From DATEEG01 sp035525055 (lineage in GTDB: Bacteria; Actinomycetota; Acidimicrobiia; Spongiisociales; ZC4RG35): a stretch of DNA of 55,836 bases. The stretch covers positions 1-55,836 of the forward strand of contig DATLEZ010000122.1 in NCBI GenBank assembly GCA_035525055.1, read 5' to 3'. The notes under the pieces were generated by a model, which was given only the letters and a program-made list of their open reading frames with translations, did no database searches and was not told the DNA's origin. This document shows, in pieces, positions 1 through 7,743 of this stretch (positions within the stretch are counted from its first letter, which is position 1; each line of letters opens with the position of its first letter). Position numbers and translations under genes: made by a program.

Positions 1-902
1 CAGGTCGACTCCGAAACCGACTCCCACCAGCGAGACGGTGAAGAGGAAACCTTCGACCTGTCGGATCGGGTCCAGCCAGGAATCGGAAATGACCCCGGTT
101 GACCGAACTCCAACCATCAATAGAAAGCCGGCCACAAAGACGGCAGCAGGGGAGGCCGGGGGGCACTCTCCACGGAAGTGCTGCGTCTCCGGGCGAGGGC
201 GACCCCGACCACCAGAGGTCCAACAGGGCGACGCGGGTGAGCTTGACGACGATTGCCGCAGTCAGCGCCTCATCACCGTTGGTGGAAGCGGTGGCCACCG
301 TTTGGGCGACGTCATGGACGGCGCCGCCGACCCATGTGCCGAAGTCCCCCGGTGTCATTCCGACGACGGTTCCCAACAGTGGCAAGACGACGATCGAGAG
401 GCTGCCGGCCAGGGTGACCAGGCCTATCGCATAAGCCGCTTCCTCTTCGTCAGCTCGGATTACGCCGTTCATCGCCGCCACCGCTGAGACGCCACAGATC
501 GAATAGCCGGTCCCGACCAGGAGGGAGAGGTCGGGTGAGATCCCCATTGGACGACCAATCCATTGGGTGCCGAAGAAAGTGACCGACAGCACCATCATCA
601 CGACGACGAGGCCGGGTAGCCCGATGGCTGCCAGATCATCGAGGGCGACCCGTAAACCGATCAGGACCACTCCGATTCGGAGGAGGCGTGACGCCGCCAA
701 GCGCATGCCGGCCCGGGCCGAGGGGATTTCAACCGTGTTGCCGGCGAGGATGCTGAGAGCCACGGCAAGGATCAGCGGCGAAATCAGATTGGCCGCACTC
801 CCCATAAAGGCGGGCCATCAACGCCAATACGACAGCAACGAGCAAGCCCGGGCCGACCCCGGCGAGTGGTGGGGGGTTTGGTTCTCGTACGCTTCGCTGC
901 AT
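1..902 (-). pseudogene. YeiH-family putative sulfate exporter, frameshifted and cut by window edge
   Basis: Read on the minus strand, this stretch encodes a multi-span membrane protein of the YeiH / Cons_hypoth698 family (putative sulfate exporters), but in three successive frames. The N-terminal part (PGLLVAVVLALMA) starts at ATG 902. The frame then changes near 808-815 inside a TTT run and continues from ATG 805 (MGSAANLISPLILAV) through a GYSICGVSA segment. It changes again near 216-224 (KLTRVALL to GPLVVGVALARRR), and near 143-150 at a C run to FVAGFLLMVGVR, which runs to base 1. Each change is explained by a single base gained or lost in a homopolymer. The flanking codons remain family-like, so decay is recent or these are sequencing errors. 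If ATG 805 is the true start, only two shifts remain. Its 5' end abuts the divergent hydrolase start at 901. Confidence 0.65.
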
Positions 903-1533
903 GGTGTCTAGAGAGGTCAGGATCGCGGTCGGCGAGGCAACCGTAACGGGGAGGCTCGTCGGGGGAGGGGACAGTCAGACCGGTTTGCTTTTGGCTCACG
1001 GGGCCGGGACGAATCAAGATCACCCCCGCCTGGTCGAATTGAGAGACGGCCTCGCCGCGGCCGGGCTGACGGTGCTCACCTTCAACTATCTCTATACGGA
1101 GGCCGATCGGAAGCGACCCGACGCGCAACCGCTCTTGCTCAGCGCCCATCGGGCGGCCCGCGACCTTCTGGCGGGCGAGGTCGGAGGTCCGGTGGTGCTG
1201 GCGGGCCGGTCGATGGGTGGTCGCATGGGAACCTATCTCGCCGCTGCCGGCGAACCCGCTCTCGGGCTCGTGCTCTATGCCTACCCGCTCCATCCGCCTG
1301 GAAAGCCGGAGAACCTTCGCGCCGATCACCTTCCGGCTATCACCGCGCCAATGCTGTTCTTTCAGGGAACCCGGGACCCCCTCAGCCGGATGGAGCTCTT
1401 CGACCGGTATGTGCGGCCGCTGCCCAATGCCACGGTTGAGTTGCTCGAGGCAGACCATTCTCTCGGCGGTGCCAGAAACGCGGCCCGGCTGATCGAGCGA
1501 ACAGTGGAATGGAGCGGGAAGTTGGGGCGCTGA
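901..1533 (+). CDS. alpha/beta hydrolase, KANL3/Tex30-like
   Basis: This is a 210-aa cytoplasmic alpha/beta-hydrolase of the small dienelactone-hydrolase-like group related to KANL3/Tex30 (Abhydrolase_11). The nucleophile elbow GRSMGGR is near residues 102-108, an acid candidate lies in TRDPLS near residue 158, and the catalytic histidine is in ADHSLGG near residue 184. There is no signal peptide or membrane span. The ATG at 901 shares bases with the ATG of the divergent YeiH gene, which leaves no leader, so either the transcript is leaderless or a later start is used. The substrate cannot be told from sequence. Confidence in the fold is high and in the exact role low. Confidence 0.85.
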   Translation: MVSREVRIAVGEATVTGRLVGGGDSQTGLLLAHGAGTNQDHPRLVELRDGLAAAGLTVLTFNYLYTEADRKRPDAQPLLLSAHRAARDLLAGEVGGPVVLAGRSMGGRMGTYLAAAGEPALGLVLYAYPLHPPGKPENLRADHLPAITAPMLFFQGTRDPLSRMELFDRYVRPLPNATVELLEADHSLGGARNAARLIERTVEWSGKLGR

Positions 1534-1562
1534 CAGACGGCGACGGTCGGGGTTCGGTGCTG

Positions 1563-1600
1563 CCTACTACCTACTACCTACTGGCGTCTGGCGTCTGGCG
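1563..1600. repeat. short heptamer-type tandem repeats left of palindromic element
   Basis: Tandem CTACTAC-type units (about 1564-1581) run into GGCGTCT units (1583-1600). The same GGCGTCT heptamer is repeated on the other side of the 299-bp palindromic element (1902-1936), so the element sits inside or between two blocks of the same simple repeat. No coding potential is seen. Confidence 0.7.
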
Positions 1601-1899
1601 GTAGTGGGTCAGTCTGAGCGAAGGTACGGGTTCAACCTTCCAAGGGTTTGAGGCTTGGTCCAATCCATCAGCGAAGGAAACCGGATTCAGCGGGCCTCGT
1701 CGACAAATTTGGCGCACCGCTCCCGGATCAGACGAAACCTGGCGCGAGACTCCCGGTTTCCGGGACTCTCAGACCGAATTACGCATTCAGCGGGAGCCAC
1801 CCGCCAAAATTACGAGGGGTTCGATGGCGGGCGAGTCCCTCTTCGCTGATCTTGGCTGTATCTGAACATCCATAAACCAAGCTCAACCTGACCCACTAC
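1601..1899. repeat. nested-palindrome dispersed repeat, copy A (MITE-like)
   Basis: A 299-bp element bounded by perfect 12-bp inverted ends, GTAGTGGGTCAG at 1601-1612 and CTGACCCACTAC at 1888-1899. The pairing continues imperfectly inward (TGAGC). Further nested inverted pairs are ATCAGCGAAG (about 1668) with CTTCGCTGAT (about 1843), AAATTTGGCG (1705-1714) with CGCCAAAATT (1802-1811), and a central TCCCGG-TTT-CCGGGA hairpin (about 1751-1765). A near full-length relative lies at 32143-32436 and a truncated inverted copy at 43234-43334. There is no ORF with protein-like content. The ends and the dispersal suggest a non-autonomous element. It fills most of the gap between the hydrolase and rplY, and nothing else is seen there apart from the heptamer repeats and the rplY promoter. 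Confidence 0.75.
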
Positions 1900-1901
1900 T
1901 C

Positions 1902-1936
1902 GTCTGGCGTCTGGCGTCTGGCGTCTGGCGTCTGAA
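1902..1936. repeat. GTCTGGC heptamer tandem repeat
   Basis: Five consecutive copies of the 7-bp unit GTCTGGC start 3 bases after the palindromic element and end just before the rplY promoter region. Single copies of GGCGTCTGGC occur elsewhere in gene gaps, for example near 3250. Such arrays can vary in copy number by slippage. Confidence 0.85.
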
Positions 1937-1942
1937 TTCCGT

Positions 1943-1974
1943 TACAATTCCTGACTCTTCCCCCTTTCAGGAGA
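1943..1974 (+). promoter_or_regulatory. likely rplY -10 element and ribosome binding site
   Basis: TACAAT at 1943-1948 is a good -10 hexamer about 34 bases before the rplY ATG. AGGAGA at 1969-1974 is a strong Shine-Dalgarno sequence 7 bases before the start. No clear -35 is seen because that position falls in the heptamer array, so array length could affect promoter spacing. Confidence 0.45.
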
Positions 1975-1981
1975 CTTTTCC

Positions 1982-2629
1982 ATGGCCCAGTACACCCTCA
2001 AAGCTGCCACCGGGCGCCAACTTGGCAGCCGCGCCTCGCGGCGGCTCCGTCGTGAGGGCCAGGTTCCCGCAGTCGTATATGGACGAGGCACCGAGCCAAA
2101 GCATGTCGCCGTCGACCACCACGACCTCAGCGTTGCCTTCCATACCGACGCCGGCTTCAACGTCCTCATCAACCTCGAGATCGACGATTCCGCCGGGATC
2201 CCAACCCTTGTACGGGTCATCGATCGCCATCCCTACCGGCCCGTCTTTCGACACGTCGACTTCGTCCAGGTGTCGCTAACCGAAAAGGTCCAGGCCGAGG
2301 TGAGCCTTCACTTCGTCGGGAGTCCTCCTGGCGTCAAGGAGGGTGGCATCCTCAGCCCGATAAAGAACGAAGTCGAAATCGAGGCGCTGCCCTCTGAGAT
2401 TCCGGCGTTTATTGAGGTCGACGTGAGCCATCTCAACATCAACGACGACATCCGGGTTCGGGACATTCCGGCCATCGAGGGAGTCGCCATCCTCGACGAT
2501 CCCGACGACCTTCTCGTTACCGTGACCACTCCGGTGGCCGAGGTCGAGGTTGTCCCCGAGGTCGAGGAGGTCGAAGAGGGCGCGGAGACCGAAGAGGGCG
2601 GCGAGGAAGAAGCCGACGACTCCGAGTAG
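1982..2629 (+). CDS. rplY: 50S ribosomal protein L25 / general stress protein Ctc
   Basis: A 215-aa L25/TL5/Ctc-type ribosomal protein that binds 5S rRNA in the large subunit. The N-terminal L25 domain (about 1-95) has the typical basic opening and the GRGTEPKHVAV strand. The C-terminal beta domain of the long (Ctc) form covers about 100-185, and the last 30 residues are an acidic Glu-rich tail. The long form with an acidic tail is usual for Actinobacteria. A strong AGGAGA site lies 7 bases upstream of the ATG. pth follows after 3 bases, the standard actinobacterial pair, so co-transcription and translational coupling are likely. Confidence 0.97.
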   Translation: MAQYTLKAATGRQLGSRASRRLRREGQVPAVVYGRGTEPKHVAVDHHDLSVAFHTDAGFNVLINLEIDDSAGIPTLVRVIDRHPYRPVFRHVDFVQVSLTEKVQAEVSLHFVGSPPGVKEGGILSPIKNEVEIEALPSEIPAFIEVDVSHLNINDDIRVRDIPAIEGVAILDDPDDLLVTVTTPVAEVEVVPEVEEVEEGAETEEGGEEEADDSE

Positions 2630-2632
2630 TCG

Positions 2633-3208
2633 GTGCGTCTAATAGTCGGTCTTCGCAATCCCGGGTCCGAGTACCAGGGAACCAGGCACAACCTCGGTTA
2701 CGAAGTCTTGGTCGCTCTGGCCGGACGTTTCGACGCCAACCTCAAGAGGGGACCGCTGCGAGTTCGCTCGGAGGTGGCCACGGTCCCCGGTCGCGAACTG
2801 GTTCTCGCATCGCCGAACACGTTCATGAACGATTCGGGCCGGGCCGTTGGTTCGCTTCGCTCCTACTACAAAGTCGATTCCGAAGACATGCTCGTGTTGC
2901 ACGACGACATCGATCTCGCTTTCGGCCGGCTCCGGCTGCAGAAAGCCGGCGGTAGTGGCGGCCACAACGGGATTCGGTCCCTTGAGCAGCACCTCGGCAC
3001 CAAGGACTTCTGGAGGCTCAAGCTCGGAGTGGGGCGTCCCCCCGGGAATCAGGATCCGGCCCAGCATGTCCTCAAACGGTTCACCAAGGACGAGCGCACG
3101 GAGGTGGACCTGATGATTGAAGATGGCGCCGATGTGGTAGTGCGCTGGCTAGAGGATCCGGCCCGAGCCCAGGAGCTGGCGGCCCACCGGCGATTCGGAA
3201 GCAACTAG
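2633..3208 (+). CDS. pth: peptidyl-tRNA hydrolase
   Basis: A 191-aa peptidyl-tRNA hydrolase, which releases peptides from prematurely dropped peptidyl-tRNA. It has the N-terminal strand VGLRNPGSEYQGTRHNLG carrying the conserved Asn and the catalytic His near residue 20, the TFMNDSG motif near 63, the HDDIDL motif near 91-96 and the GGSGGHNGIRS loop near 106-116. The length is normal. It starts at GTG 2633, three bases after rplY stops, and has no good ribosome site of its own, which points to translational coupling. Confidence 0.97.
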   Translation: MRLIVGLRNPGSEYQGTRHNLGYEVLVALAGRFDANLKRGPLRVRSEVATVPGRELVLASPNTFMNDSGRAVGSLRSYYKVDSEDMLVLHDDIDLAFGRLRLQKAGGSGGHNGIRSLEQHLGTKDFWRLKLGVGRPPGNQDPAQHVLKRFTKDERTEVDLMIEDGADVVVRWLEDPARAQELAAHRRFGSN

Positions 3209-3270
3209 GTCCCCCCTCATCCGTCTGGCCGCCGGGTTCAATGGACGATGGCGTCTGGCACAATGCCGCC

Positions 3271-3657
3271 ATGCCCAAACTAGATGCGATCGGTGTGGTG
3301 GTCACCCATATGGGCGACGCCATGGAGTTCTATCGAAAGCTCGGTCTTCAGTTCACGATGGGCGGGGAAGCCGATGATCACGTGGAAGCGAGCGGACCTG
3401 GTGGCCTGCGGATCATGTTTGACACCGAGGAGTCGGTCAAGTCGTTCTCTGACTGGAATGCCCCCACCGGAAGTCACCGAATGGCACTCGCCTTCCTCTG
3501 TGAACACCCGGCTGAAGTCGACCGCCTCCACCTCGAACTAACCGGGACCGGCGCCAAATCTCATCTTGCTCCCTTCGACGCACCCTGGGGCCAGCGCTAC
3601 TGCACCGTCCTCGACCCAGCCGGCAACGCCGTAGATCTCTTCGCCCCCCAGACCTAG
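3271..3657 (+). CDS. VOC (glyoxalase/bleomycin-resistance fold) protein
   Basis: A 128-aa single-domain member of the vicinal-oxygen-chelate superfamily. It has the opening IGVVVTHMGDAMEFYRKLG and a closing metal-site strand RYCTVLDPAGNAVDLF with the usual Asp-Pro-Gly turn. A start at ATG 3271 matches the family N-terminus; ATG 3241 would add ten unrelated residues. The fold covers lyases, dioxygenases and drug-binding proteins, and nothing here picks one. It lies on its own promoter region between pth and glpK, 25 bases before glpK, and may be co-transcribed with it. Confidence 0.85.
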   Translation: MPKLDAIGVVVTHMGDAMEFYRKLGLQFTMGGEADDHVEASGPGGLRIMFDTEESVKSFSDWNAPTGSHRMALAFLCEHPAEVDRLHLELTGTGAKSHLAPFDAPWGQRYCTVLDPAGNAVDLFAPQT

Positions 3658-3682
3658 TGTTTGGCGCGATGGCTCGCCGACA

Positions 3683-5167
3683 ATGACCGGGCCGTTGATC
3701 GGGGCCCTGGATCAGGGGACCACCAGCACCCGGTTCATGGTCTTCGACCGGGCCGGCAAGGTCGTGAGCGTTGCTCAGGAGGAGCACCGTCAAATCTTCC
3801 CGAAACCTGGGTGGGTAGAGCACGACCCGGTTGAGATCATCGACAAGGTTCGGCGGGTGATCGGCCTCGCTTTGAGCGGGGCAGGGATCGCGGCCTCCGG
3901 TCTGGCCGCAGTCGGTGTCACCAACCAGCGGGAGACGGCCGTCCTCTGGGATCGGAAGACCGGCCGGCCGGTATCCAACGCCATCGTCTGGCAGGACACT
4001 CGCACCGCCGAACTGTGCGAGCGTCTCGGTGGCTCCACCGGCATCGATCGCTTTCGGTCCAAGACCGGATTGCCTCTCGCCACCTACTTCTCGGGGCCCA
4101 AGATCGCCTGGCTCCTGGAGAACGACGCGGGTCTGCGCGCGAGGGCGGAGAAGGGCGAACTCTGTTTCGGCACGATCGACTCGTGGGTCGTCTGGAACCT
4201 GACCGGAGGTCGCCACGCAACCGATGTCACCAACGCCTCCCGGACGATGCTGATGGATCTGCGAGCCTTGCGGTGGAGCGACGACATCTGTGAAGCGATG
4301 GGGATTCCGACCTCCATTCTTCCCGAGATCATCCCCTCATCCGCCCGAGTCGCGCTCGGCGTCGATGAACTCGAAGGAGTTCCCATTAGCGGGATACTCG
4401 GGGATCAACACGCCGCGCTGTTTGGCCAGACCTGTTTCGATCCCGGGTCGGCCAAGAACACCTACGGCACCGGGTGCTTCATGTTGCTCAATACCGGCGA
4501 GGAGATCGTCACCTCCAAAAGCGGGCTGTTGACCACCGTCGCCTATCGGATCGGCAACGAGCACCCGGTCTACGCCCTCGAGGGTTCAATCGCCGTGACC
4601 GGCTCGCTTATCCAGTGGCTGCGAGACAATCTCGGTCTGATCACGGTGTCTGAAGAAGTGGAGACCCTGGCCAGAACGGTGGAGGACAACGGAGACGTCT
4701 ATTTCGTCCCTGCCTTCAGCGGGCTCTTCGCTCCCCACTGGCGGTCCGACGCCCGCGGTGTCATTGTCGGTTTGACCCGCTTTGCCAATAAGGGACACAT
4801 CGCTCGGGCGGCCCTCGAAGCGACAGCCTTTCAGACGCGCGAGGTGCTCGAGGCGATGCGAACCGATTCCGGCGTCGCTCTGACCGAGCTCAGGGTCGAC
4901 GGGGGAATGGTTTACAACGAGCTACTAATGGACTTCCAGGCTGACATTCTCGGGGTGCCGGTCATCAGGCCGTTCGTTTCCGAGACCACCGCCCTTGGCG
5001 CGGCTTACGCCGCGGGCCTGGCCGAAGGGGTTTGGGATTCCCTCGACGATCTCAGGGCCAACTGGGTCGAGGACCGGCGATTCAAGCCGCGAATGGCCGA
5101 GGATCGCCGACAGTGGCTCTACACCCGCTGGCAACAGGCGGTCGCGAGGACCTTCGACTGGGTCTAA
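3683..5167 (+). CDS. glpK: glycerol kinase
   Basis: A 494-aa FGGY-family kinase that phosphorylates glycerol with ATP to sn-glycerol 3-phosphate in the cytoplasm. The N-terminal phosphate motif ALDQGTTSTRFMVFD is at residues 7-21, the substrate loop VTNQRETAVLWD near 78-89, the ILGDQHAALFGQ segment near 240 and the C-terminal ATP-site motif LRVDGGMVYNELLMDFQAD near 400. The length is typical. The next gene (glpD, convergent) oxidises its product, so the pair makes a glycerol catabolic unit, while pgsA beyond it uses the same G3P pool for phospholipid synthesis. Confidence 0.97.
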   Translation: MTGPLIGALDQGTTSTRFMVFDRAGKVVSVAQEEHRQIFPKPGWVEHDPVEIIDKVRRVIGLALSGAGIAASGLAAVGVTNQRETAVLWDRKTGRPVSNAIVWQDTRTAELCERLGGSTGIDRFRSKTGLPLATYFSGPKIAWLLENDAGLRARAEKGELCFGTIDSWVVWNLTGGRHATDVTNASRTMLMDLRALRWSDDICEAMGIPTSILPEIIPSSARVALGVDELEGVPISGILGDQHAALFGQTCFDPGSAKNTYGTGCFMLLNTGEEIVTSKSGLLTTVAYRIGNEHPVYALEGSIAVTGSLIQWLRDNLGLITVSEEVETLARTVEDNGDVYFVPAFSGLFAPHWRSDARGVIVGLTRFANKGHIARAALEATAFQTREVLEAMRTDSGVALTELRVDGGMVYNELLMDFQADILGVPVIRPFVSETTALGAAYAAGLAEGVWDSLDDLRANWVEDRRFKPRMAEDRRQWLYTRWQQAVARTFDWV

Positions 5168-5170
5168 GGA

Positions 5171-5228
5171 GCTGCTGTCCCCCCGTCCCACCTCCTCGCG
5201 CGTCAAGTCGGTGCTGCTGTCCCCCCGT
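5171..5228 (+). repeat. 16-bp direct repeat after glpK
   Basis: GCTGCTGTCCCCCCGT occurs at 5171-5186 and again at 5213-5228, 42 bases apart, directly behind the glpK stop. No coding function is evident. Confidence 0.8.
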
Positions 5229-5350
5229 TTGCGGGTTCAGGTTGTCCCCCAACGCCGAGGCCCGACCGCCATGAATGCGTCGGCTCGAGGCCCGCTTGGG
5301 AGCGTTAAGAAAGGAATCACCGAAGGAAGGCACCTGGGCCTTTTCCACCA

Positions 5351-5425
5351 AATTCGGTCACTGGCACCCGCCCGTGAGGAAATTCGGGCATATAGGGCCG
5401 GTACTCGAACGCAAGTGACCGAATT
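5351..5425. terminator. inverted repeat in the glpK/glpD convergent gap
   Basis: AATTCGGTCACT (5351-5362) is perfectly inverted at 5414-5425, with 51 bases between the arms. The right side (GACCGAATTACGC, then an AAATTTCG block) resembles the core of the dispersed palindromic repeat and may be a diverged relative. It could act as a bidirectional transcription end, but there is no T-tract. The 300-bp gap holds this structure and the GCTGCTG direct repeat and nothing else I can support. Confidence 0.4.
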
Positions 5426-5467
5426 ACGCTCAGGCGGCCTTCAGCGACCAAATTTCGCGAGGCAGGG

Positions 5468-7090
5468 CTAGAGGCCTTCGGCGGTCAGCTCTGCTTCGTG
5501 TTCTTCAATCTGGCGATTGACCTCGGCGTCGCTCCACCCGAGTTCTCCGGCCATAACCGCCGCGATGGCTTGTTGGTCCTTGCGACCATGGTCAAGGGTG
5601 AGCCAACCCAGCCGGGTTCGACGCAGAGTGAAATCAGAAATCGAGACGGCCGATTCGCGTCGGCAAGCGTGGACCACCTCGGCCAGGGTGGTCCGCTCGT
5701 CACCCAGTTTTACGTCGAGGTCAGGCCGACTCGCCGTGACGCCGCTGATCTCGTGGGCGTTGCCCCCGTACCGCCGATAGCGAGTTCGGACACCTTCATC
5801 GAGGCCCGGCGACATCGGGCTTCCCCCACCAGCACCGGACAGGAGAAGGTTCTTCGTTGGCGACTTTGTCGGGACTCGCAGGCGTTTGGCAACAACGCTG
5901 GCGGCGTCGGCGCTAATCCGGCGATAGGTGGTGAGCTTGCCGCCGGCGACCTGCACGTATCCGGGCCGCGGCTCGGCGATCACATGCTCGCGCGAGGCCT
6001 GGGAGGTTTCGCCCGATCCGTCGTCCGCCAGCGCCCGGAGGCCCGCAAACGTCGACAGCGGTTGAAACGAGCCAACGTCTAGGTAACGGCCCACATGCCT
6101 GGTCAGGTATTCGATGTCGGCGGGGTCGGCGGCCGGATGGACGAGGTCGCCCCGGTAGGGCGTATCGGTTGTTCCGATCAGTGCATGTTCAGCCCAAGGG
6201 ACGATGTACATCACGCGCCCGTCGTCTGTGCGAGGCAAGACGATGGCGCGATCGCCGAGACCGATTTGGTCCTTCTTGACGACGAGATGAGCTCCCTTCG
6301 AGACGATGACGTCGAGTTGGGCGGATCCGTCGACGGAGGGTGCCGGGAAGGCACCGGTTGCCACGACCACGGCTCTCGCCTCGACTCGGAACTCCTCGCC
6401 CGAAACGAGATCCTCCACCGTGGTGATGTAGCCGTCTTTGACGGAATTGACCGCGCTTGCCCTCGCCCTGGTGACGGCCACCGCCCCGAATCGATCCACC
6501 GCCGTTCTGGCGATGGCGATCACCAACCGGGCATCGTCAGTTTGGGCATCCGAGTAGACGAAGCCTGATTGCAGGCCCTCCGATCTGAGGTTGGGAATGT
6601 CCTGCAGCAGCTCGTCCACGGAGATCCGTCGATGGCGGGAACCCGGTCGGTCGAACCCGCCCAAAAGGTCGTACAGAACCAGTCCCGCCCGGAGAGCCAA
6701 CGAGGCCCGGCGTCCCTTGGCCGCCCAGGCTGGAGCGTCGGCCAGGCCTATGTGCGCATAGACGGGAACCACGAACTCGAGCGATTCGAAGAGATAGTCG
6801 GCAATCCGGGCCAGTACTTCCTGCTCTCTGAGGCCTTCGGCCACCAATTGGAACTGGAACTGAGGCAGGTACCGGATACCTCCGTGGAACAGCTTGGTCG
6901 ACCTCCCCGAGGTACCCGCAGCGACGTCGTGCTGCTCGACCAGTGCGACCTTGAGGCCTCTGGCGGCGAGATCGAGAGCGGTCCCACAGCCTGTGACTCC
7001 GCCACCGATGACGAGGACATCAAAGCGGCTCCCGTCGGCCAGCAACCCGAGATGCTCGGCCCGGGTCCAGCCGTCGGAGGACGAGGACAT
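5468..7090 (-). CDS. glpD: glycerol-3-phosphate dehydrogenase, FAD-dependent
   Basis: A 540-aa flavoprotein that oxidises sn-glycerol 3-phosphate to dihydroxyacetone phosphate and passes electrons to the quinone pool. It has the N-terminal Rossmann FAD motif DVLVIGGGVTGCGTALD, the GTSGRSTKLFHGGIRYL segment about 30 residues further on, the central DDARLV segment, the GTTDTPY segment and the closing VAGGKLTTYR motif. The C-terminal helical DAO_C domain follows. ATG 7090 is chosen because the family starts about 25 residues before the FAD loop; an upstream in-frame extension to 7171 has no family resemblance. It is divergent from pgsA and convergent with glpK. Confidence 0.95.
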   Translation of the reverse strand: MSSSSDGWTRAEHLGLLADGSRFDVLVIGGGVTGCGTALDLAARGLKVALVEQHDVAAGTSGRSTKLFHGGIRYLPQFQFQLVAEGLREQEVLARIADYLFESLEFVVPVYAHIGLADAPAWAAKGRRASLALRAGLVLYDLLGGFDRPGSRHRRISVDELLQDIPNLRSEGLQSGFVYSDAQTDDARLVIAIARTAVDRFGAVAVTRARASAVNSVKDGYITTVEDLVSGEEFRVEARAVVVATGAFPAPSVDGSAQLDVIVSKGAHLVVKKDQIGLGDRAIVLPRTDDGRVMYIVPWAEHALIGTTDTPYRGDLVHPAADPADIEYLTRHVGRYLDVGSFQPLSTFAGLRALADDGSGETSQASREHVIAEPRPGYVQVAGGKLTTYRRISADAASVVAKRLRVPTKSPTKNLLLSGAGGGSPMSPGLDEGVRTRYRRYGGNAHEISGVTASRPDLDVKLGDERTTLAEVVHACRRESAVSISDFTLRRTRLGWLTLDHGRKDQQAIAAVMAGELGWSDAEVNRQIEEHEAELTAEGL

Positions 7091-7158
7091 TGCACCAAGA
7101 TTAGGGCCGGCTGGTTTCGCCAACCCCTGGCGGTAAGATCCCCCTCCCCACCTGTTCG

Positions 7159-7743
7159 TTGCGGTCTCCAAGGAGCATTGCCATTTCGTTCCCTGACTGG
7201 TTGGCCATTGGCCGGGTCCTGGTGGTCCCGATCGTCATGGCGTTGACCCGATCGCAAGACCGCTTCGAGCATGCCCTCGGCTATGCCGCGGCGCTGTTTG
7301 CCGTGGCCGCTATCACCGACTTCCTCGATGGATACCTGGCCCGCCGCTGGCACGTCGAATCGGTCCTCGGGGCATTCCTCGACACGACGGCCGACAAGCT
7401 CCTAGTCACCGGGGCACTCCTGGCCTTGACGTCGATCGGCCGGGTCTCGATCTGGGCCGCGCTTGTGATCATGATGAGAGAGTTCCTGGTGATGGGACTC
7501 CGCGGCCTGGTTGCGTCGACCGGGGGCATCGTCAAACCCTCGACCTGGGGCAAGATCAAAGCAACCGCCCAATACGCCGCCATAGGCCTTGCGTTCATGC
7601 GGCTGCCGAATCCGTGGGGCCCGCTGTTCCTCGATGAGTGGGCGATGTGGATTGCCGTGATAGTGACCATTGCCTCGGCCTGGGGCTACTTCGCCGCATT
7701 CAGCAAGGTGGTGGCCAGCAATCGTTCCACCACGGTGGCGTGA
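7159..7743 (+). CDS. pgsA: CDP-alcohol phosphatidyltransferase, PgsA type
   Basis: An integral membrane enzyme of the CDP-alcohol phosphatidyltransferase family, most like phosphatidylglycerophosphate synthase (CDP-diacylglycerol plus G3P to PGP plus CMP). The signature D-(x)2-DG-(x)2-AR-(x)8-G-(x)3-D-(x)3-D is visible as TDFLDGYLARRW...LGAFLDTTADK near residues 53-79. There are about five membrane spans. TTG 7159 is the only conventional start, but AAGGAG at 7170-7175 lies 7 bases before ATT 7183, and the family usually begins right at the following SFPDWLAIGRVL. An ATT start giving 186 aa is therefore a real alternative. The stop overlaps the start of the epimerase gene (GTGA). Confidence 0.92.
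   Translation: MRSPRSIAISFPDWLAIGRVLVVPIVMALTRSQDRFEHALGYAAALFAVAAITDFLDGYLARRWHVESVLGAFLDTTADKLLVTGALLALTSIGRVSIWAALVIMMREFLVMGLRGLVASTGGIVKPSTWGKIKATAQYAAIGLAFMRLPNPWGPLFLDEWAMWIAVIVTIASAWGYFAAFSKVVASNRSTTVA

Noticed and set aside
784..1458. 224-aa minus-strand open frame over the first hydrolase
   Set aside because: Shadow of the alpha/beta hydrolase, which has a complete catalytic set on the plus strand.
1601..1899. Short ORFs inside the palindromic repeat (75 and 64 aa)
   Set aside because: Repeat-derived frames that are not preserved in the other copies.
5351..5425. CRISPR-like or riboswitch interpretation of gap repeats
   Set aside because: Only two arms or units, no regular spacers, and no known riboswitch core; treated as a hairpin or repeat instead.
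7638..7739. Upstream extension of the epimerase
   Set aside because: It lies inside pgsA; the Rossmann N-terminus begins at GTG 7740 with a GTGA overlap.
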